64,000 nucleotides of DNA from Cycas panzhihuaensis (Eukaryota; Cycadophyta). The stretch lies in assembly GCA_023213395.1 (NCBI GenBank), contig CM041465.1:118055741-118119740 (forward strand), in the 5' to 3' direction. The translations under genes and the position numbers were made by a program. Positions 1-12,690 of this stretch are shown piece by piece (position 1 is the stretch's first letter; each line of letters opens with the position of its first letter). The notes under the pieces are model-generated. The model did no database searches and was not told the origin of the DNA. It saw nothing but the letters and a program-made list of their open reading frames with translations.

Positions 1-2035
1 AACTGGCCTAAACCTAAAAACATCAAGGGCCTTCGTGGATTCTTAGGAATCACAGGATATTATCGAAAGTTTGTTCAAGGCTATGCAAGGATTGCTTCCC
101 CTTTAATCAATTTGTTAAAAAAGGATTCTTTTCATTGGAATGATAAGGCCTCTGAAGCATTTGAACACCTAAAGCTAGCTTTAACTACCACACCAGTCCT
201 TGCAACACCAGACTTTACAAAGACCTTCACCATTGAATGTGATGCATCGGGGCAAGGCATTGGAGCAGTCTTAATGCAAGAAGGAAAACCTTTGGCTTTT
301 GAAAGTCATCAACTTACACTCAAGGAATAAGTCAAGTCCACCTATGAGAAGGAGATGTTAGCAATTCTTCATGCAGTTAGGAAATGGCGAAAATATTTAT
401 TGGGAACACATTTCCAAATTAAAACAGACCATGATAGCTTAAAATATTTTCTATCTCAAAGGACATCATCTGAGGAACAACAAAAATGGGTCACCAAAAT
501 GCAAGCTTTTGACTTTGAAATAATATATAAAAAAGGCAAGGATAATATGGCTGCTGATGCTTTATCTCGTAAGGAAGAAGGCTCTACACTATATTCTATC
601 ACAACAGTCAATCCCTCTTGGATAGCAGTTGCCAAGCAAGAATGGGATGAAGACTCCTTTACAAAGTAGATCATTCAAGACCTTCAAGCTGGAGTAGGGC
701 ATTCAACCCATTATACATGGTCTTCAAACATTCTCTGGTATAAGAATCGAATATATATATGCCCTCGCTCTAGCCTTAAGGAGCAAATTTTACATGATGC
801 ACATGCCTCTCCAACAGCAGGTCACTCGGGGTTCCTACGAACATACCACCGCTTAAAACAGTCTTTCTTTTGGAAGGGACAAAAAGGAGATGTAAAGAGA
901 TATGTTTCCTCATGTGAAATTTGTCAACGACATAAGACAGAAACAGTCAAGTCTCCAGGATTGCTGCAACCCCTTCCCATACCAAATCAACGATGGGAAG
1001 AAATTTCTATGGACTTCATCGTGGGTCTGCCCAAGTCAGAAGGAAAAGATGCTATACTGGTGGTTGTTGATAGGCTAACTAAATATGCTCATTTCTGTGG
1101 CATTCAGGCCACATATAAGGCAAAACAAATTCTCGAGGTCTTTTAAAGGATATACAGGTTGCAGCATGCCCAAATGTATAGTCAGTGATCGGGATCCCAA
1201 GTTTACCAAGAACCTCGACGTAAACTCTTCCATCTACTTGGTACTAAACTGACAATGAGCTCAGCCTACCATCCACAAACAGATGGACAAACCGAGGTGG
1301 TTAATAAGTGCCTTGAAGGATACCTTCGGTGTTATGCTTCAGATAAGCAGGGGCAATGGCATCATTGGCTTCCTTTAGCAGAATGGTGGTATAATACAAC
1401 CTATCATGCATCAGCAGGAATGACTGCTCCAAGCATTATATGGCTATGAACCACCCACACTTAAAAACTATGCCATAATTAGTTCTAAGGTTCAAGCAGT
1501 CGAAGACCACATCCAACAAACAACACATATTCTTAAGCTACTCAAGGAAAATTTGAACCTTGCAAAAAATCAGATGAAACAACAGGCAGATAAAGGGCGA
1601 AGTGAACGAGCGTTTCAACCAGGTGATTGGGTATACTTACGGTTGCAACCGTATAAGCAGGAATCTCTCAAATGGAATGGGCAACATAAGTTACAACCTC
1701 GATTTTATGGGCCTTACAAAATTCTCAAGAAGATTGGTGAAGTTGCATATGCCTTGGACTTACCACCATTATCAAGGATCCATAATGTCTTTCATGTTTC
1801 ATGTCTCAAGAAGGTAATTGGGAAACAAGTACAAGTTTAAATATAATTACCTATATTAAATGAGGAGGGACAACTTCAACTCATTCCAGAATGTATCATC
1901 GACCGAAGAATTCGACATCTACGATCCAAACAAATCATTGAGTATCTCATCAAATGGAAACAACTTCCGCGAGAAGATGTAACCTGGGAGAATGAACAAT
2001 TTGTCCTAGAGCACCCTGAGATCACCAAGCTTTGA
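1..2035 (+). pseudogene. Ty3/gypsy chromovirus pol, 3' part (element G1)
   Basis: This is the C-terminal half of a retrotransposon polyprotein that starts outside the window. In order I see the RT/RNase H connection ([14 protein letters not shown] near 31-75), RNase H (ECDASG at about 234, AADALSR at about 550), and the integrase H-H-C-C finger (HDAHA near 793, CEICQRH near 914). The integrase core follows (SMDFIVGLP near 1006, HPQTDGQTE near 1270), then a C-terminal chromodomain (about 1880-2020, with YLIKW and TWE motifs). The chromodomain places it among chromoviruses. The frame is broken by TAA at 328, TAG at 667, a stop near 1144, a frameshift near 1150-1210, a stop at 1447 and TAA codons near 1838-1845. 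It is a dead copy. The final TGA at 2033-2035 is followed directly by a polypurine tract and LTR. Confidence 0.93.
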
Positions 2036-2064
2036 GGGCAAAGCTTTTTTTAAGGGGGGGACTT

Positions 2065-2594
2065 TGTTAGGGATCCAACCCCTAACTTACCTTCTCTTAT
2101 ATTCTCTTATATCTTGTACTTCTTCTCTCTCTTATATCTTTATTTCTTCTACTTCTTCCCTTTTCTTAATATCCCGCATGCATAAGTAGAAGGTTGTGTA
2201 GTGGTCATTGAGCACTATATATATTCATGTAATATCCCACATGCATAAGGAGGCGGTTGAGTAGTAAGCATAGAGACATATATATATTTGTGTAATCCTT
2301 AGAGTATGATATCTTGAATATCATTGTTATTTGCATGTAATTGGGAGGTTGCCCCCTCAAAGGGTATTGCAATATAAGTGCTCTTTTAGAGTTATTTGCT
2401 TATTATATTGGTGTGCAATTATCATTAAGGAGTGGTATCCTACTAGGGACTATCACCCCTCACATCCCCCTTAGCCAAGGGGGGTTACCCCCCCCCCCCC
2501 CTAGATCCCTATAAAGAAAGATTGGTAGGGAAACCATACTAATAAAGGTCTAAAAAATTAAAGCCTTCTCATAATTGTTGTCATATATATAACA
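2065..2594 (+). repeat. 3' LTR of gypsy element G1
   Basis: The LTR starts TGTTAGGGATCC just after a polypurine tract (TAAGGGGGGG at 2051-2060) and ends ATATAACA. Immediately to the right, minus-strand gypsy RNase H sequence resumes, which fixes the right border. The start and end both resemble the solo LTR at 28348-28995, so the two belong to related families. The interior holds a CT-rich stretch (2090-2170) and a C/G palindrome with a 14-C run (2466-2501). The 5' LTR lies outside the window, so pairing cannot be tested here. Confidence 0.75.
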
Positions 2595-3457
2595 CCACCT
2601 TCAAGTTCTTCCTTAAAGTATAGGTTTATTGATCAAATATTAGAGGGCTTGATAATCTATGAAAAAGAAAAAAAGAAAAAGGATTAGCTAATAAATAATG
2701 TCTAAATTTTTGAAGAGCATACACCATACCTAACCTTTCTTATTCTATTACCGAATAGTTTCACTCCACCTCTGTTAACTTTTAAGTTGCAAAGTAAATT
2801 AACAAGTTTGTCTTATAATCTTCTGGCTATACTAATACACATCCGATAGCTAATAAGGAAGTGTGAACATATGCATGGAATGGTTTATCCCAATTCAAAA
2901 ATCTAAGAATTGGTGCTTAAGCTATTTTTCTTTCTAATAATTTAAATACAAGTTATTGGTATAACTTCTACTATTATCCAGTCTTCTTTTTTAGCATAAT
3001 TTCTAGGGGATTAACTATTTGAGTATATTTTTTATAAACTTACGATAGTACCTCATCATTCTTAGGAATCCTTTAACCTATCTCTACATCTTTGTAACTG
3101 AAAATTTTAAAATAACTGCTACCTTATTGGAATCTATGAGTAATCTATTCTTTACAACTACATAGCCCAATAAGGTCCTAAAGGATACCATAAAGGTATA
3201 TTTTATAGGACTTAAGCATAATTTATTCTCTTTGTATGTTTGAAGTATTACACATAGACAACTAACATGATCTTTTAATAGGGTAAACAATGTCTAATTA
3301 TCTAAGAATACTTTAATTATTTTCCCTATTGCTCACTTAAAAATATTAACAATTACTCTTTGGAATATAGTAGGAGCATTAGTCAATCCAAATGGCATTA
3401 CTTTAAATGTATATGTACCCCATTTTGTCATGAAAGTTATCTTTAATTGATCCTCTA
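2595..3457 (-). pseudogene. Ty3/gypsy RT-RNase H fragment (element G2, distal part)
   Basis: Read on the minus strand, 3460 to 3000 encodes the second half of a reverse transcriptase. It includes VMPFGLTNA (near 3395) and the thumb region LLGYVVVKN (near 3160). It continues into RNase H with LLAIGCVL (near 2845) and VYALQKFRHYLLANP (near 2700). Several stops interrupt it. The frame is cut on the left by insertion of G1 at 2594 and on the right by copia M1 at 3458; its upstream half resumes at 10878. Integrase and the 3' LTR of G2 lie beyond G1, outside the window. Confidence 0.85.
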
Positions 3458-3847
3458 TATTAAGAGCATTAAGATCTAATATTCATATTCATTAATCACA
3501 AATATTAAATAAACTAGTTATAATGAATAATAAAATATGTAAAAATAGATAAAGCAAAGCAAATAATCAAGTTATAGGCGAATTAATCACCATGTATATC
3601 TCTCTTATGGGTAAAGCTTCCATATTAATCACTAAAATCATCAAGATACAAAGGTGTAAGGTATAATATATAGTCCATTTACCAATATTACAAAGTATTT
3701 CATAGTCTGACTAAGTGGCAAAGGAGGCAAACCTGACCTTATTATCAAATATCATTAAATTATATCAAGGATCCCTTATTATAATATATAAATAAAAATT
3801 ATAATAATATAAAGAAATAGTAGGTGTTATTAGATAGTTTTAATACA
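3458..3847 (-). repeat. 3' LTR of copia M1
   Basis: This 390-bp LTR matches 10488-10877 along its length, with many transitions. It begins TATTAAGAGC (TG changed to TA) and ends AATACA on the + strand. A purine-rich tract (CACTCCCTTAG on the + strand) just inside is the expected polypurine tract. Confidence 0.9.
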
Positions 3848-6800
3848 CTCCCTTAGTAGTAGCTTTATTACTTCAGGTACTAAGGTCTTAAACCATTAAA
3901 ACTTTAGTTTACCAAGTGGTTTGGTGAAGATGTCAATGACCTAGTCTTCAATAAGATGGTAGACAAGATAAACTTCTTTGTTTTGAACTGCTAATGGATG
4001 AAGTAGTGATGTATCTCAATATGATTGGTTTCAGCATGGAATATAAGATTCTTTGTCATCTTTAACACACTTTAATTGTTATAATAAAAGATTATGGGTG
4101 CATGTTATTGAAGTCCAAGCTTGGTGAAAGTCATTCTAAGCCAAATCTACTTAGTTGTAGTATGGATAACTACTTTATATTCTACTTCGATGGATGAAAG
4201 GGAAATATTAAGTTGCTTCTTATAACCCCATAAGATTACAATTGAGTTCATACCAAAATAATAGATTAAAGTTGAATGGTGAGTGTCTTGGCAACTGAAC
4301 CAATCAACATTTATATGTCTCTTGAGGATATATGAGTCAGTTTGGTTGTATTTAAGGCCAAATTGATGTGCTCCATAGATGTATTTGAGGATCCTAGTGG
4401 CTACTTTCCAATGAGATGCTTTTGGTTATGACATATACCTAGAGTATATCCATACAACATATGAAATATCTGAATGAGTATGGTGAGATAGATGAGGCTC
4501 CCAAATAACTATCGATAAAAAGTGGAATCAAAAGGCTTTCTTTGTTTATCTAGGTTTAACTTGGTTTCTATCTCCATGGGAATTAGCGTTGTCTTGTATA
4601 TTGTCTTCCTAAATCTTTCCAAGAGCTCATTGGTATACTTAGTTTAGTGAGGAATATATATCCTAGTTCTTGTCAAACTTCAATTCTAAGGAAGTAGTAG
4701 AGGAACCCAAGATTTATCATCTCAAAGTTACTTTTCAATTGTAATTAAAGCCAAGCAATGCTATCTATATCATTGTTATTAATTGCAAGATCATCCACAT
4801 AGAGAACAATGATGGTGATCAAATTATCTCTAACTTGAATATAAATATTAGGGTTAAAAGGTAAATGATTGAATCCATGCTAGTTAAGAAAGGCATCTGT
4901 CTTCATATACCAAGTACGTGGTGCTTACTTGAGTCCATAAAGGGATTTTTTCAGTATGTAAACTAAGTGTTTTTATCCTAGAATAGCATAGCCATGGGGT
5001 TATTTCAAGAAAACCTCTATTTTGAGCTCTCCATTAAGGAAAGCACTCTTCACATCTATTTGGTAAACATGTCATCCAAATTGGGATGCTAGGGAAATAA
5101 CTAAATGAAATGTTATCATATTAACTATCAATATAAAGGTCTCATCATAATCAATTATTTCCTATTATTTGAAACCTCTTGCTACAAGGTAAGCTTTTTG
5201 GCACTCTACAGTATCATCTACATAGAAGTTTATCTTGTATAACCATCTACATTCAATTACTTTCTTCCCAAGTGGTAATTCAATTAGCTCCCAAGTGTCA
5301 TTTTTAATGATGGAATTAATTTCTTTATCCATAGTTGCTTTCCATATTTGGTCTTTGACTACCTCCTCAAATGTAGAAGGCTTAGGTGTTTTAAGGACAC
5401 ATGCCATGAGGGAAAAGCTTGTGAAGTGTCTCATCTTTTAAGAAATTTTGGTAGCTATGGGAGAAGGAGGAGCATCCTTTAAGAGCTATTGTACCTACTT
5501 AAGAGATGGTTGAAATCTAGTGGCTTCTACCTAAAGGTCATCAACTAAGATTAGAAGTAAGGTTGTGTTTACTTGAGTGGATGATGAAGATGTTACTAGG
5601 ACTAATTAAGGACTTGGAGCATAGGAGGAGGCTGGTATTAATGGATCTAAAATTTATCTAAGAGTCACTTGAGATGTACCAACTTCTTTTGTTTCTATAA
5701 TTTAAGGTTGAGATAGAGTCAGGTCATATGGTTCTTCTATAAATATTACATCTTATGTCATGTAAGCTTGGTTAGCAACTATGCCAAACACTTTATAAGA
5801 TTTATAACTAGGTATATAACCAAGGAAGATTCACTTTAGGCTCTTATAATCAAGCTTCTTTCTATTGTCCTTTGTGACATGTTTATTTGTCATGCATCCA
5901 AAGATCTTCAAGTGTGCTATAGATGGTTTCTGGCCTGGTCAATCTTCTTCAAGACAATATTCCTAACTATAACTATAGGACTTATGTTGGTTAGGTAAGT
6001 GGCTATGAAAATGGTATTAACCCAAAATTTGGTATCAAGGTTAGTAGCACTAAGCATGACTTTCCCTTTATTGATTAATATCTGATTCATCCTTTTAACT
6101 ATACCATTTTACTGAGGTATGTGAGGAGTAGAGAATTGATGTTGGATGCCATATTCCTTAAAAAAATTATTAAACTGGTTTGAAATATATTCACCACCAT
6201 TATCAAATCTAAAGATATTGATTGTTAATCCACTCACATTTTCTATTGTAGCTTTGAACTCTTTGAATCTGTCTAGGGCTTCGTACTTGTTTCTCAAGAA
6301 ATAGACTCATATTTTTCTTGAGAAGTCATCTATGAATGTAATAAAATGCTAGCTTTCATTGAGAGATTAGATGGACATTGGGCTATAAATGTCTAAGTAG
6401 ACTAACTCTAATAGTTGTAAAGCTCTCCATATATTTTTAGAAAGGAATTTTTCTCTTTATTACTTTTCCTTTAGGTAGACCTCATAAATATTGTTGTATG
6501 TCTTAATTTTAGGTAAACCATATACTATTTGGAGCCTAGACATAAGGTTCAAGCTTCACATATTTAAATGGCCTAAGAATTAATGCCATATATGGTCTTT
6601 GGAGCTATTTGTGGTGACATTATCCTTTAAATGAGAGCATTCACCTAGTTCTTGTATGCAACGGAACTCTTCATCAATTACATTCTTTTCCTTATTAGGT
6701 TGAGTTGTGTTCGCCATTAAACAAGATTTATTTTATGGAGTAGTGGTAAGGGGGATACCATCTAGCCTATATAAGCCACCATCTTCATGTCTTATGGCCA

Positions 6801-7150
6801 CAAGTCTACTTGTTGCATGGTCTGTGATTCTATAAATGCCTTGGCTAAAGAAGACATCTAAGTTATGCTTGTCCATTTGGATGGTGGAAAGTAGGTACAT
6901 CTTCATATCAAGTATAAGGAACACATTGCTAATATGATACCTAATGTTGGAGTCCTTCAATATTATTAGTACCTTATCAATTTTAGTTACATTATACATT
7001 AAGTTATCCCCAAATGTGATAGTTTAAGTATTAATTAGATGGATCTCTTGCAACATCTTTTTAAACCTATCATATATCTCATTAAACTAGAGTCAAGGAG
7101 CCACATGGTCTTATCAAGTTATGAAGAAAGTGCTACAAAGAATAAGTTAT
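3848..7150 (-). pseudogene. Copia pol (protease, integrase, RT, RNase H) of M1
   Basis: Read right to left, a degenerate protease motif WLLDS lies near 7100, where family members have D-S-G. The pre-integrase region follows (about 6733-7000, with DMKMYLLS). The integrase core has DNGGEY (near 6205) and FSTPHIPQ (near 6115). The reverse transcriptase begins with the conserved block IIKNDTWELIELP (near 5310) and VARGFK (5170). The RNase H tail DIFTKPLGK lies near 3930. Dozens of in-frame stops, mostly TAG/TAA at Gln and TGA/TAG at Trp positions, make this a pseudogene. It is the same general copia type as the other copies here but a distinct family from A and B. Confidence 0.9.
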
Positions 7151-8543
7151 GGGAGGAGGAATCTTGACTATCTCCTATGTTACCTCCTTGTTGTTGATTA
7201 TTCTACTAGTTCCTTTAATTTCTATTGGAGAATTACTACTTATTCTGAGGTCTTTATTCTTGGGTGGGTCTAGGATTCTAATTCTGCTGGTAGAATTAGC
7301 CTTGTGGTTGGTATGATGGAACACCTTATGAATAGTAAGGGCATCCTTATTATGGAGTAGGGCCATTTTTTTTATAATAGAGACCTCCTTATTACAAAAT
7401 AGGGTTTCCTTATTATGGAAAATGGGCTCCTTAAGGAGGGCATATTCCTCCTTATTGATATCCTTATCTTTATTGAGTGTAACTAAGACCTTGATGGTAT
7501 GAGGGTGCTCCTTATTGATATATAGGGGGTGGTTGTTGATAATATGGCCCATATGCTTAGCTCCCTTAGTTATATAAGAATTCTAAATCAACTTGGCATC
7601 TCCTGCCTTCAACAACTAGATGTCTAGTTTTACTATAGTAGAGGTAGGTGACATTGGGTTTGTCCTACTAATTCTTTTAAGATTATCCTTATAGTTGGTG
7701 CTAGTACTATTGAGACTATTGAGTTGGATAGGAGGAGGATGAGGTGCTAACTAGATGTTGTTGCTGTTGAGTTGGCTATTGATGTGAATCTTATAATATG
7801 GAGAGATAGTCCAAGTGTTGAGTTAGATATTATTACTAATTAAGCTATTGGGTTGCTCTATTAATAGTCTTATCTTTTTCTAACTTTTAGGTTATAAAGG
7901 TAGGGGCTGAGTCAGATGTGGATGTCATCCCTAATTAGTTGAGTATATTCTCCTCTCATAACAAGAATCCCTCAAAGTTTATAAAGACTATTTTGGAATA
8001 ATTATTAGATATATTAAACACAAAGGATTTGTATTTAATCTGTAGAATGTTAATAATGTTAGATATTAAATCATGGTCAGAAGGTAGCTTACCAAGGAAA
8101 ATCAACTGGTTCTTAATTATTTTTACTTCAGTCAAATGGTTGGTACCATTTTTGGTAAAAGGTATTGTAAAAGGATGGGCTCTCATTGTTAAAGATCTAG
8201 ATTCATCTTTTCTCTCAAAGAAGGCATAAAGTATATTCTGTGCCTCATGAGTTATTTGAGTAGTTTCAATGTTTTAATCCACTTGGTCTTCAATAGCCAA
8301 GTGGAGGAAGGATAGTGCAATGTTGTCATTAGCTTTGAAGTTTGTTACAGCTATATAATTTGGTGGGATTATTTTCATAGGATTATTAGGGTCTTTTATA
8401 GGTATAGGAAGGGGTATGTCCCCATTAACATAGGCCCAAAATTTGTTCATAATGAATAAGCTTTTAACTTATTTCTTCCATGGTATGAAGTTATTTATGC
8501 CATTGAGTTTAATAGTGTTAGAAAAGAGCATGTATGATGCCAT
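7151..8543 (-). pseudogene. Copia gag of M1 with Gln/Pro/Gly-rich repeat tail
   Basis: The gag frame starts at the ATG whose complement is 8541-8543. The first residues (MASYMLFSNTIKLNG) fit the UBN2-type nucleocapsid of copia elements. Conserved gag sequence runs to about 7980. After that comes a long low-complexity tail (about 7280-7560) built from imperfect Q-Q-G / P-x-x-Q units, encoded by TTATTG/TATTGG-like repeats. A stop sits at residue 25 (TAA), with many more in the Gln-rich tail where CAG/CAA became TAG/TAA. No clear CCHC zinc knuckle is visible. Confidence 0.85.
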
Positions 8544-10474
8544 GTTTCAAAGGTTTTATGTTTGATTTTATATCTTTAAAGGTTTATGTAATAAGGTACT
8601 AATCTACCTAAGTGGTTATTAATATAGGATTCTAAGGCCAAGGGTCTCCAAGAAAGTTCTCAATTACTATCTTGTCTAATAGTGCCTGTTCACAAGTGGC
8701 AAACTAGGGACCCAATATACTGGTATATAAGCTTAAGGCCTCGATATATCTCAGTATGCAGGCTGCAAAGGTGGTCTTAATATTCCCCTAATTTATTTTC
8801 CCACCTATTCTAGACACATGCCTAATGACAAATTTGGTAGTGAGAACTTATCTAACTAAGGTACTCAACCCCTCTAGGTCTTACCTGGTCTCTAAACTCT
8901 AAAAGAAAAAGGTCTCCACCTAAGCTTGCCACCTAATACAAATGATAGTTAATGGTTTACTTAACAAATTAGAGTACAACAATGGCATGTGTGGGATGGT
9001 AACTTCAGAGGTCCTAATTATTTCCCTTGCAAGGCTAGAAAAGGGGGTTCACTTCAAGAATTATCTTTTTAATATAATAAATTAATTTTTTAATGAGAGT
9101 TTCTTATAAACATAAGGTTCCTTTTTAAGTAATAAATGAAATAAAGAAACTTAAAAGGGCAAAGATAGGTTTAGCAAGCTCTTTGATGGGTCAAGCTTAA
9201 GAGTGAACTTTGTCAACATTCCAAGAGTAACACCTATATAAGAAATAATACCATACACTAGTTAGCCTAAAAAAATAGAACTAGACAACTAAACAAGATT
9301 AGCCACAACCTAAACTAGCATAAAAACTTTAAAAAAACTGGAATAAACCTTTAAAACTTAAGAAATAAGGCTAAAAACTCTTAAACACTAAGGCCAAATT
9401 TAGTAGCTTATATCTTTAGCAAATCAACTCCAAATCTAGCTCAATTAGATTCTAAACTATAGAGCTCTGAATCTACTTTCTGACAATCTAGACAGTTCAT
9501 AATTTGGATGCATGATTATTGAAATATGGCTGAAATAGTATAGGTACCTCATTATGTCAAAAATCAAAGTGAAGATTAGGTTATGCCCCTTTTGAAATTA
9601 ACCCCTGGTTGCCTGCTAGCTTCATGTGACCACCCACTGATGCAGCAAAGGAGCTAGCAAACTTGAAAAGTTATTAAATCGAGCTCAATGTTTTTGAATT
9701 TACAAAAATAATCAAATCTAGTTGATAGAAATTTGAAGTTTACCCTTTTAGATTAGAAAATAGTTCATATGAGCTTAAATGTGATCATAAAAGGGGACTA
9801 TAGGCTGGATTTAAATTAAAAATAAAATTTAGCTTAATTTAAGTGACTATTATTAAAAATGTAATGAAATAACATGAAAATTATGAAGAAAATTAATACC
9901 ATGAAATTGCATAGCCTATGTGTAAGGACAGATGACCCCCATGGAGGTGCAAAGCCTAGAAACATATTAAAATCTTTACAGATCACTTTGAAATTTTAGA
10001 GGGGGGGATGCAAGACCAAGAGGAAACCAATAGAAGTGACACATTTCAAAAATAAGCTATGTATGAAGAGAATAGAGCTATAGAAGCCTAGAGGGTTGCA
10101 TAGGCTCAACAAAGTAAAATTAAGTTCAACAAATCCTGTAACTACATATAATCTATTTAGATCTCTTCTAATAGATAGAATATTAGAAAGATAAATGAAG
10201 CTCCAACAGAGAGAAACAACCAATTTAAGTGTTGAAATTGATGAAAAATGAGATTTTTCATCTATTTTTCTTTAGCAAATTAGAGCCACACACCATATGA
10301 GATCAAACTAGCTTATAATCTATTGTGTGAGGCTGGAATTAATTGTAACCTATTTCTCTTCACTTCAAGACTATACAATATTCAAAATTTTAATAGAAAT
10401 ATTAAAGAAAACTGAGTAAATGAGCCTCTAGTTATCAAAATAACTTAAAAAAAAATACTAAATTATGCATATGT
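8544..10474 (-). other. Untranslated leader of copia M1
   Basis: About 1.9 kb between the gag start and the primer-binding site. It is AT-rich and has no reading frame resembling a known protein on either strand. This is long for a copia leader, so it may hide an old insertion, but I see no LTR-like ends in it. Confidence 0.55.
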
Positions 10475-10487
10475 GGCTTTGATACCA
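10475..10487 (-). other. Primer-binding site of M1
   Basis: GGCTTTGATACCA on the + strand reads TGGTATCAAAGCC on the minus strand, complementary to the 3' end of initiator tRNA-Met as in most plant copia elements. It directly abuts the LTR. Confidence 0.9.
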
Positions 10488-10877
10488 TGTTAAGAGCATT
10501 AGGATCTAATATTCATGTGCACTAATCATAAACATTAAATAAATTATCTATAATAAATAATGAAATATGTAGAAATAGATAAAGAAAAGCAAACAATAAT
10601 GTTACGAGTGAATTAGTCACCATGTATGGCTCTCTCATAGGCAGATATTTCGTATTAATCACTAAAATCATCAAGATACAAAGGTGTGGGGTATAATATA
10701 TAGGCCATCCATCAATATTACAAAGTATTTGATAGGTTGACTAATTAACAAAGGAGGTAGTCCCAACCTCATTATCAAAAATCATTAAATTACATTAAGG
10801 GTCCCTTATTATAATATGTACATGAAAATTACAATAATACAAAGAAATGATAGGTGCTATTAGATAGTTTTAATAGT
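10488..10877 (-). repeat. 5' LTR of copia M1
   Basis: This 390-bp LTR is paired with 3458-3847. It begins TGTTAAGAGC. Its far end reads AATAGT where the partner reads AATACA. Gypsy G2 reverse transcriptase resumes immediately after it. Confidence 0.9.
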
Positions 10878-12690
10878 ATGCTGTAATCTAAACTTGGCTA
10901 TATCCACTAAATCCATCTTTGAATGAGTAGACATCATGTCCCATAAGTTCCTCTAAAATGTCTTTAGTAAATAGGATTAAGAATGGATCTTTTTCCATTG
11001 CCTTATTTAAGGCCCTGTAATCAACACAAACTCTAAGTTTTCTATTTTTCTTAGGGACAACTATAATATAATTCGTCCATTTATTATTTTTGATTTAAAA
11101 ATATAGTCTACTTCTAGTAGTTTATCAAGTTCATCTTTAACTTTTTCCTTATATCTTAGATTCATGTGATATGGTTTTTGTCTTACTAATTTGGCTTCCT
11201 CCACCAATTTGATCTTATACTCACCCAATTCATGTGGAATGCCTTTTAAATCCTTATAGGACTAGATAAATACATCCTTATAGTCTAGAAATAATGAGGT
11301 AGCCTGTTTCATTATTTCCTCATTCCAATAATCACCTATAATGATCATATAAGGTTATTCCTTTGTTCCAATATTGATTTCCCCTATCTTTAATCTTTCC
11401 CCCTCCACTGTTTTACCTTTAAGACTTATTGTATAAGTTAGCATAATATCTATGGTACATTCTCTATATTCTAATGCATAATAGCTTGGAGGAATAAATT
11501 GAATTTCTTGTTGAGTATTCCCTTCTTCTTTAGCCTTTAACTGAAAGCAATATTTTTCTTTTTCCATGGTTTTTCCTTCAATATTTATAAAATTCCCTTA
11601 ATAAGTTCATCTTTACTACAATAAATGAAGGTCTAGTAGAAATTACCTACCATTAAATCCCATTCCATTAGTTTTATTTTTTCACAAGAATTATACCAAA
11701 CCATAGAAATTTCCTTAAAAGTCATCCCCCTATATTGTGTCCAATACCTTTTAGGAATTCTACCCATTGTCCACTTCTAAACACAAGTTTTTACATGCAA
11801 GTGGGGGGCATCCCCATTCTAGAATAAAGGGAGTTCATGTTTTTGAAACCTAATCAAAAGGTTCTTACATATTTCTTTCCAAGAATAAAAGAATTATACA
11901 TATGCATCATACCATAATCATTACTGCCATTTTTTCATCATTATGTCAATACATTATTCAAGGGATTTTTTGGCTCGATCTAGGCAACCATCATATTTAG
12001 GTAATTCACAAAATATTTTAGCAAAAGCTAATTTCCCTTGTATATTCTTCTCTATTTATGATAGTTCTAATTGTATATTTTCTCTCCCCTTCACTTTCAA
12101 AGAATCCACACATAATTCTAAATGATAACATGAAGTTGGTTCTATTTCCTCCTAACCATTGTGAAGCCAATTCAACATATAACATGATGAAGGGCTATTT
12201 GGAAATATTGGTTGTATTTAAAAAGTGATCTTAGAATAAGGACTTATTATCAATTTTGTAGTGGAAATTATAGAGGAAGCTCCACCTTCATCTTTAATTT
12301 TCTTTATCTGTGGTCCATCTAAACACAAGGGAAAAGTTATTGTCTTTTCTCCTAGTAGCAAAGTGAATGTATGTTTCCTCAATCTTGGATAACTTTTGTG
12401 GCCAATAGCCAAGGTCTTCCTAATAAGGCTAGGTAAGTCCTCATTTGATCTTGCATCTAGACTACTATAAAATCTAATAATACAGTAACTTCTACCATAG
12501 TTACTGGAACATTTAGTAGTATACCCATAGACCTCACTTGCAATTGATTAGTTAATCTGATGGAATAATCAAGGGCAACCACATTAGGCCTTCCCAGAGC
12601 TATATAAGATGATTCAGGTAATGCATTTACTCCTGAGCCCCCATCCATACTTGTTTTATATAAGCTTATTCTAAAGACCATCATTGGAAC
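10878..12690 (-). pseudogene. Ty3/gypsy protease and N-terminal RT (element G2)
   Basis: Read right to left, an aspartic protease has DGGSGVNALPE (near 12645), the D-x-G active site of retropepsins. A linker follows (about 11350-12450, with LALLGRPWL near 12440). The reverse transcriptase N-terminal blocks come next: RQKPYHMNLRYKEKVKDELD near 11165, VPKKNRKLRVCVDYRALNKA near 11030, and YSFKDGFSGY near 10905. The frame then continues, after M1, at 3457. It is interrupted by several stops. The protease and RT type resembles non-chromodomain plant gypsy elements, but I do not assign a lineage. Confidence 0.87.

Larger units (their letters stand above)
3458..10877 (-). mobile_element. Ty1/copia retrotransposon M1 inserted in G2
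   Basis: The two ends are direct repeats of 390 bp (3458-3847 and 10488-10877), with a PBS just inside the right LTR and gag-pol between them on the minus strand. The flanking sequences are two halves of one gypsy reverse transcriptase (G2), which proves the insertion. A 5-bp target duplication is not clear (CTCTA on the left, ATGCT on the right); the terminal bases of the right LTR also look mutated. The element is full length but coding-dead. Confidence 0.9.

Noticed and set aside
1602-1817. Second + strand open frame inside G1 integrase tail
   Set aside because: It is a frame-shifted shadow of the 1553-1840 frame that carries the real integrase C-terminus.
7175-7552. 125-codon open frame on the minus strand (MGHIINNHPLY...)
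   Set aside because: It is an out-of-frame reading of the Gln/Pro-rich M1 gag tail. The +1 frame has the recognisable Q-Q-G repeats, with stops at Gln codons.
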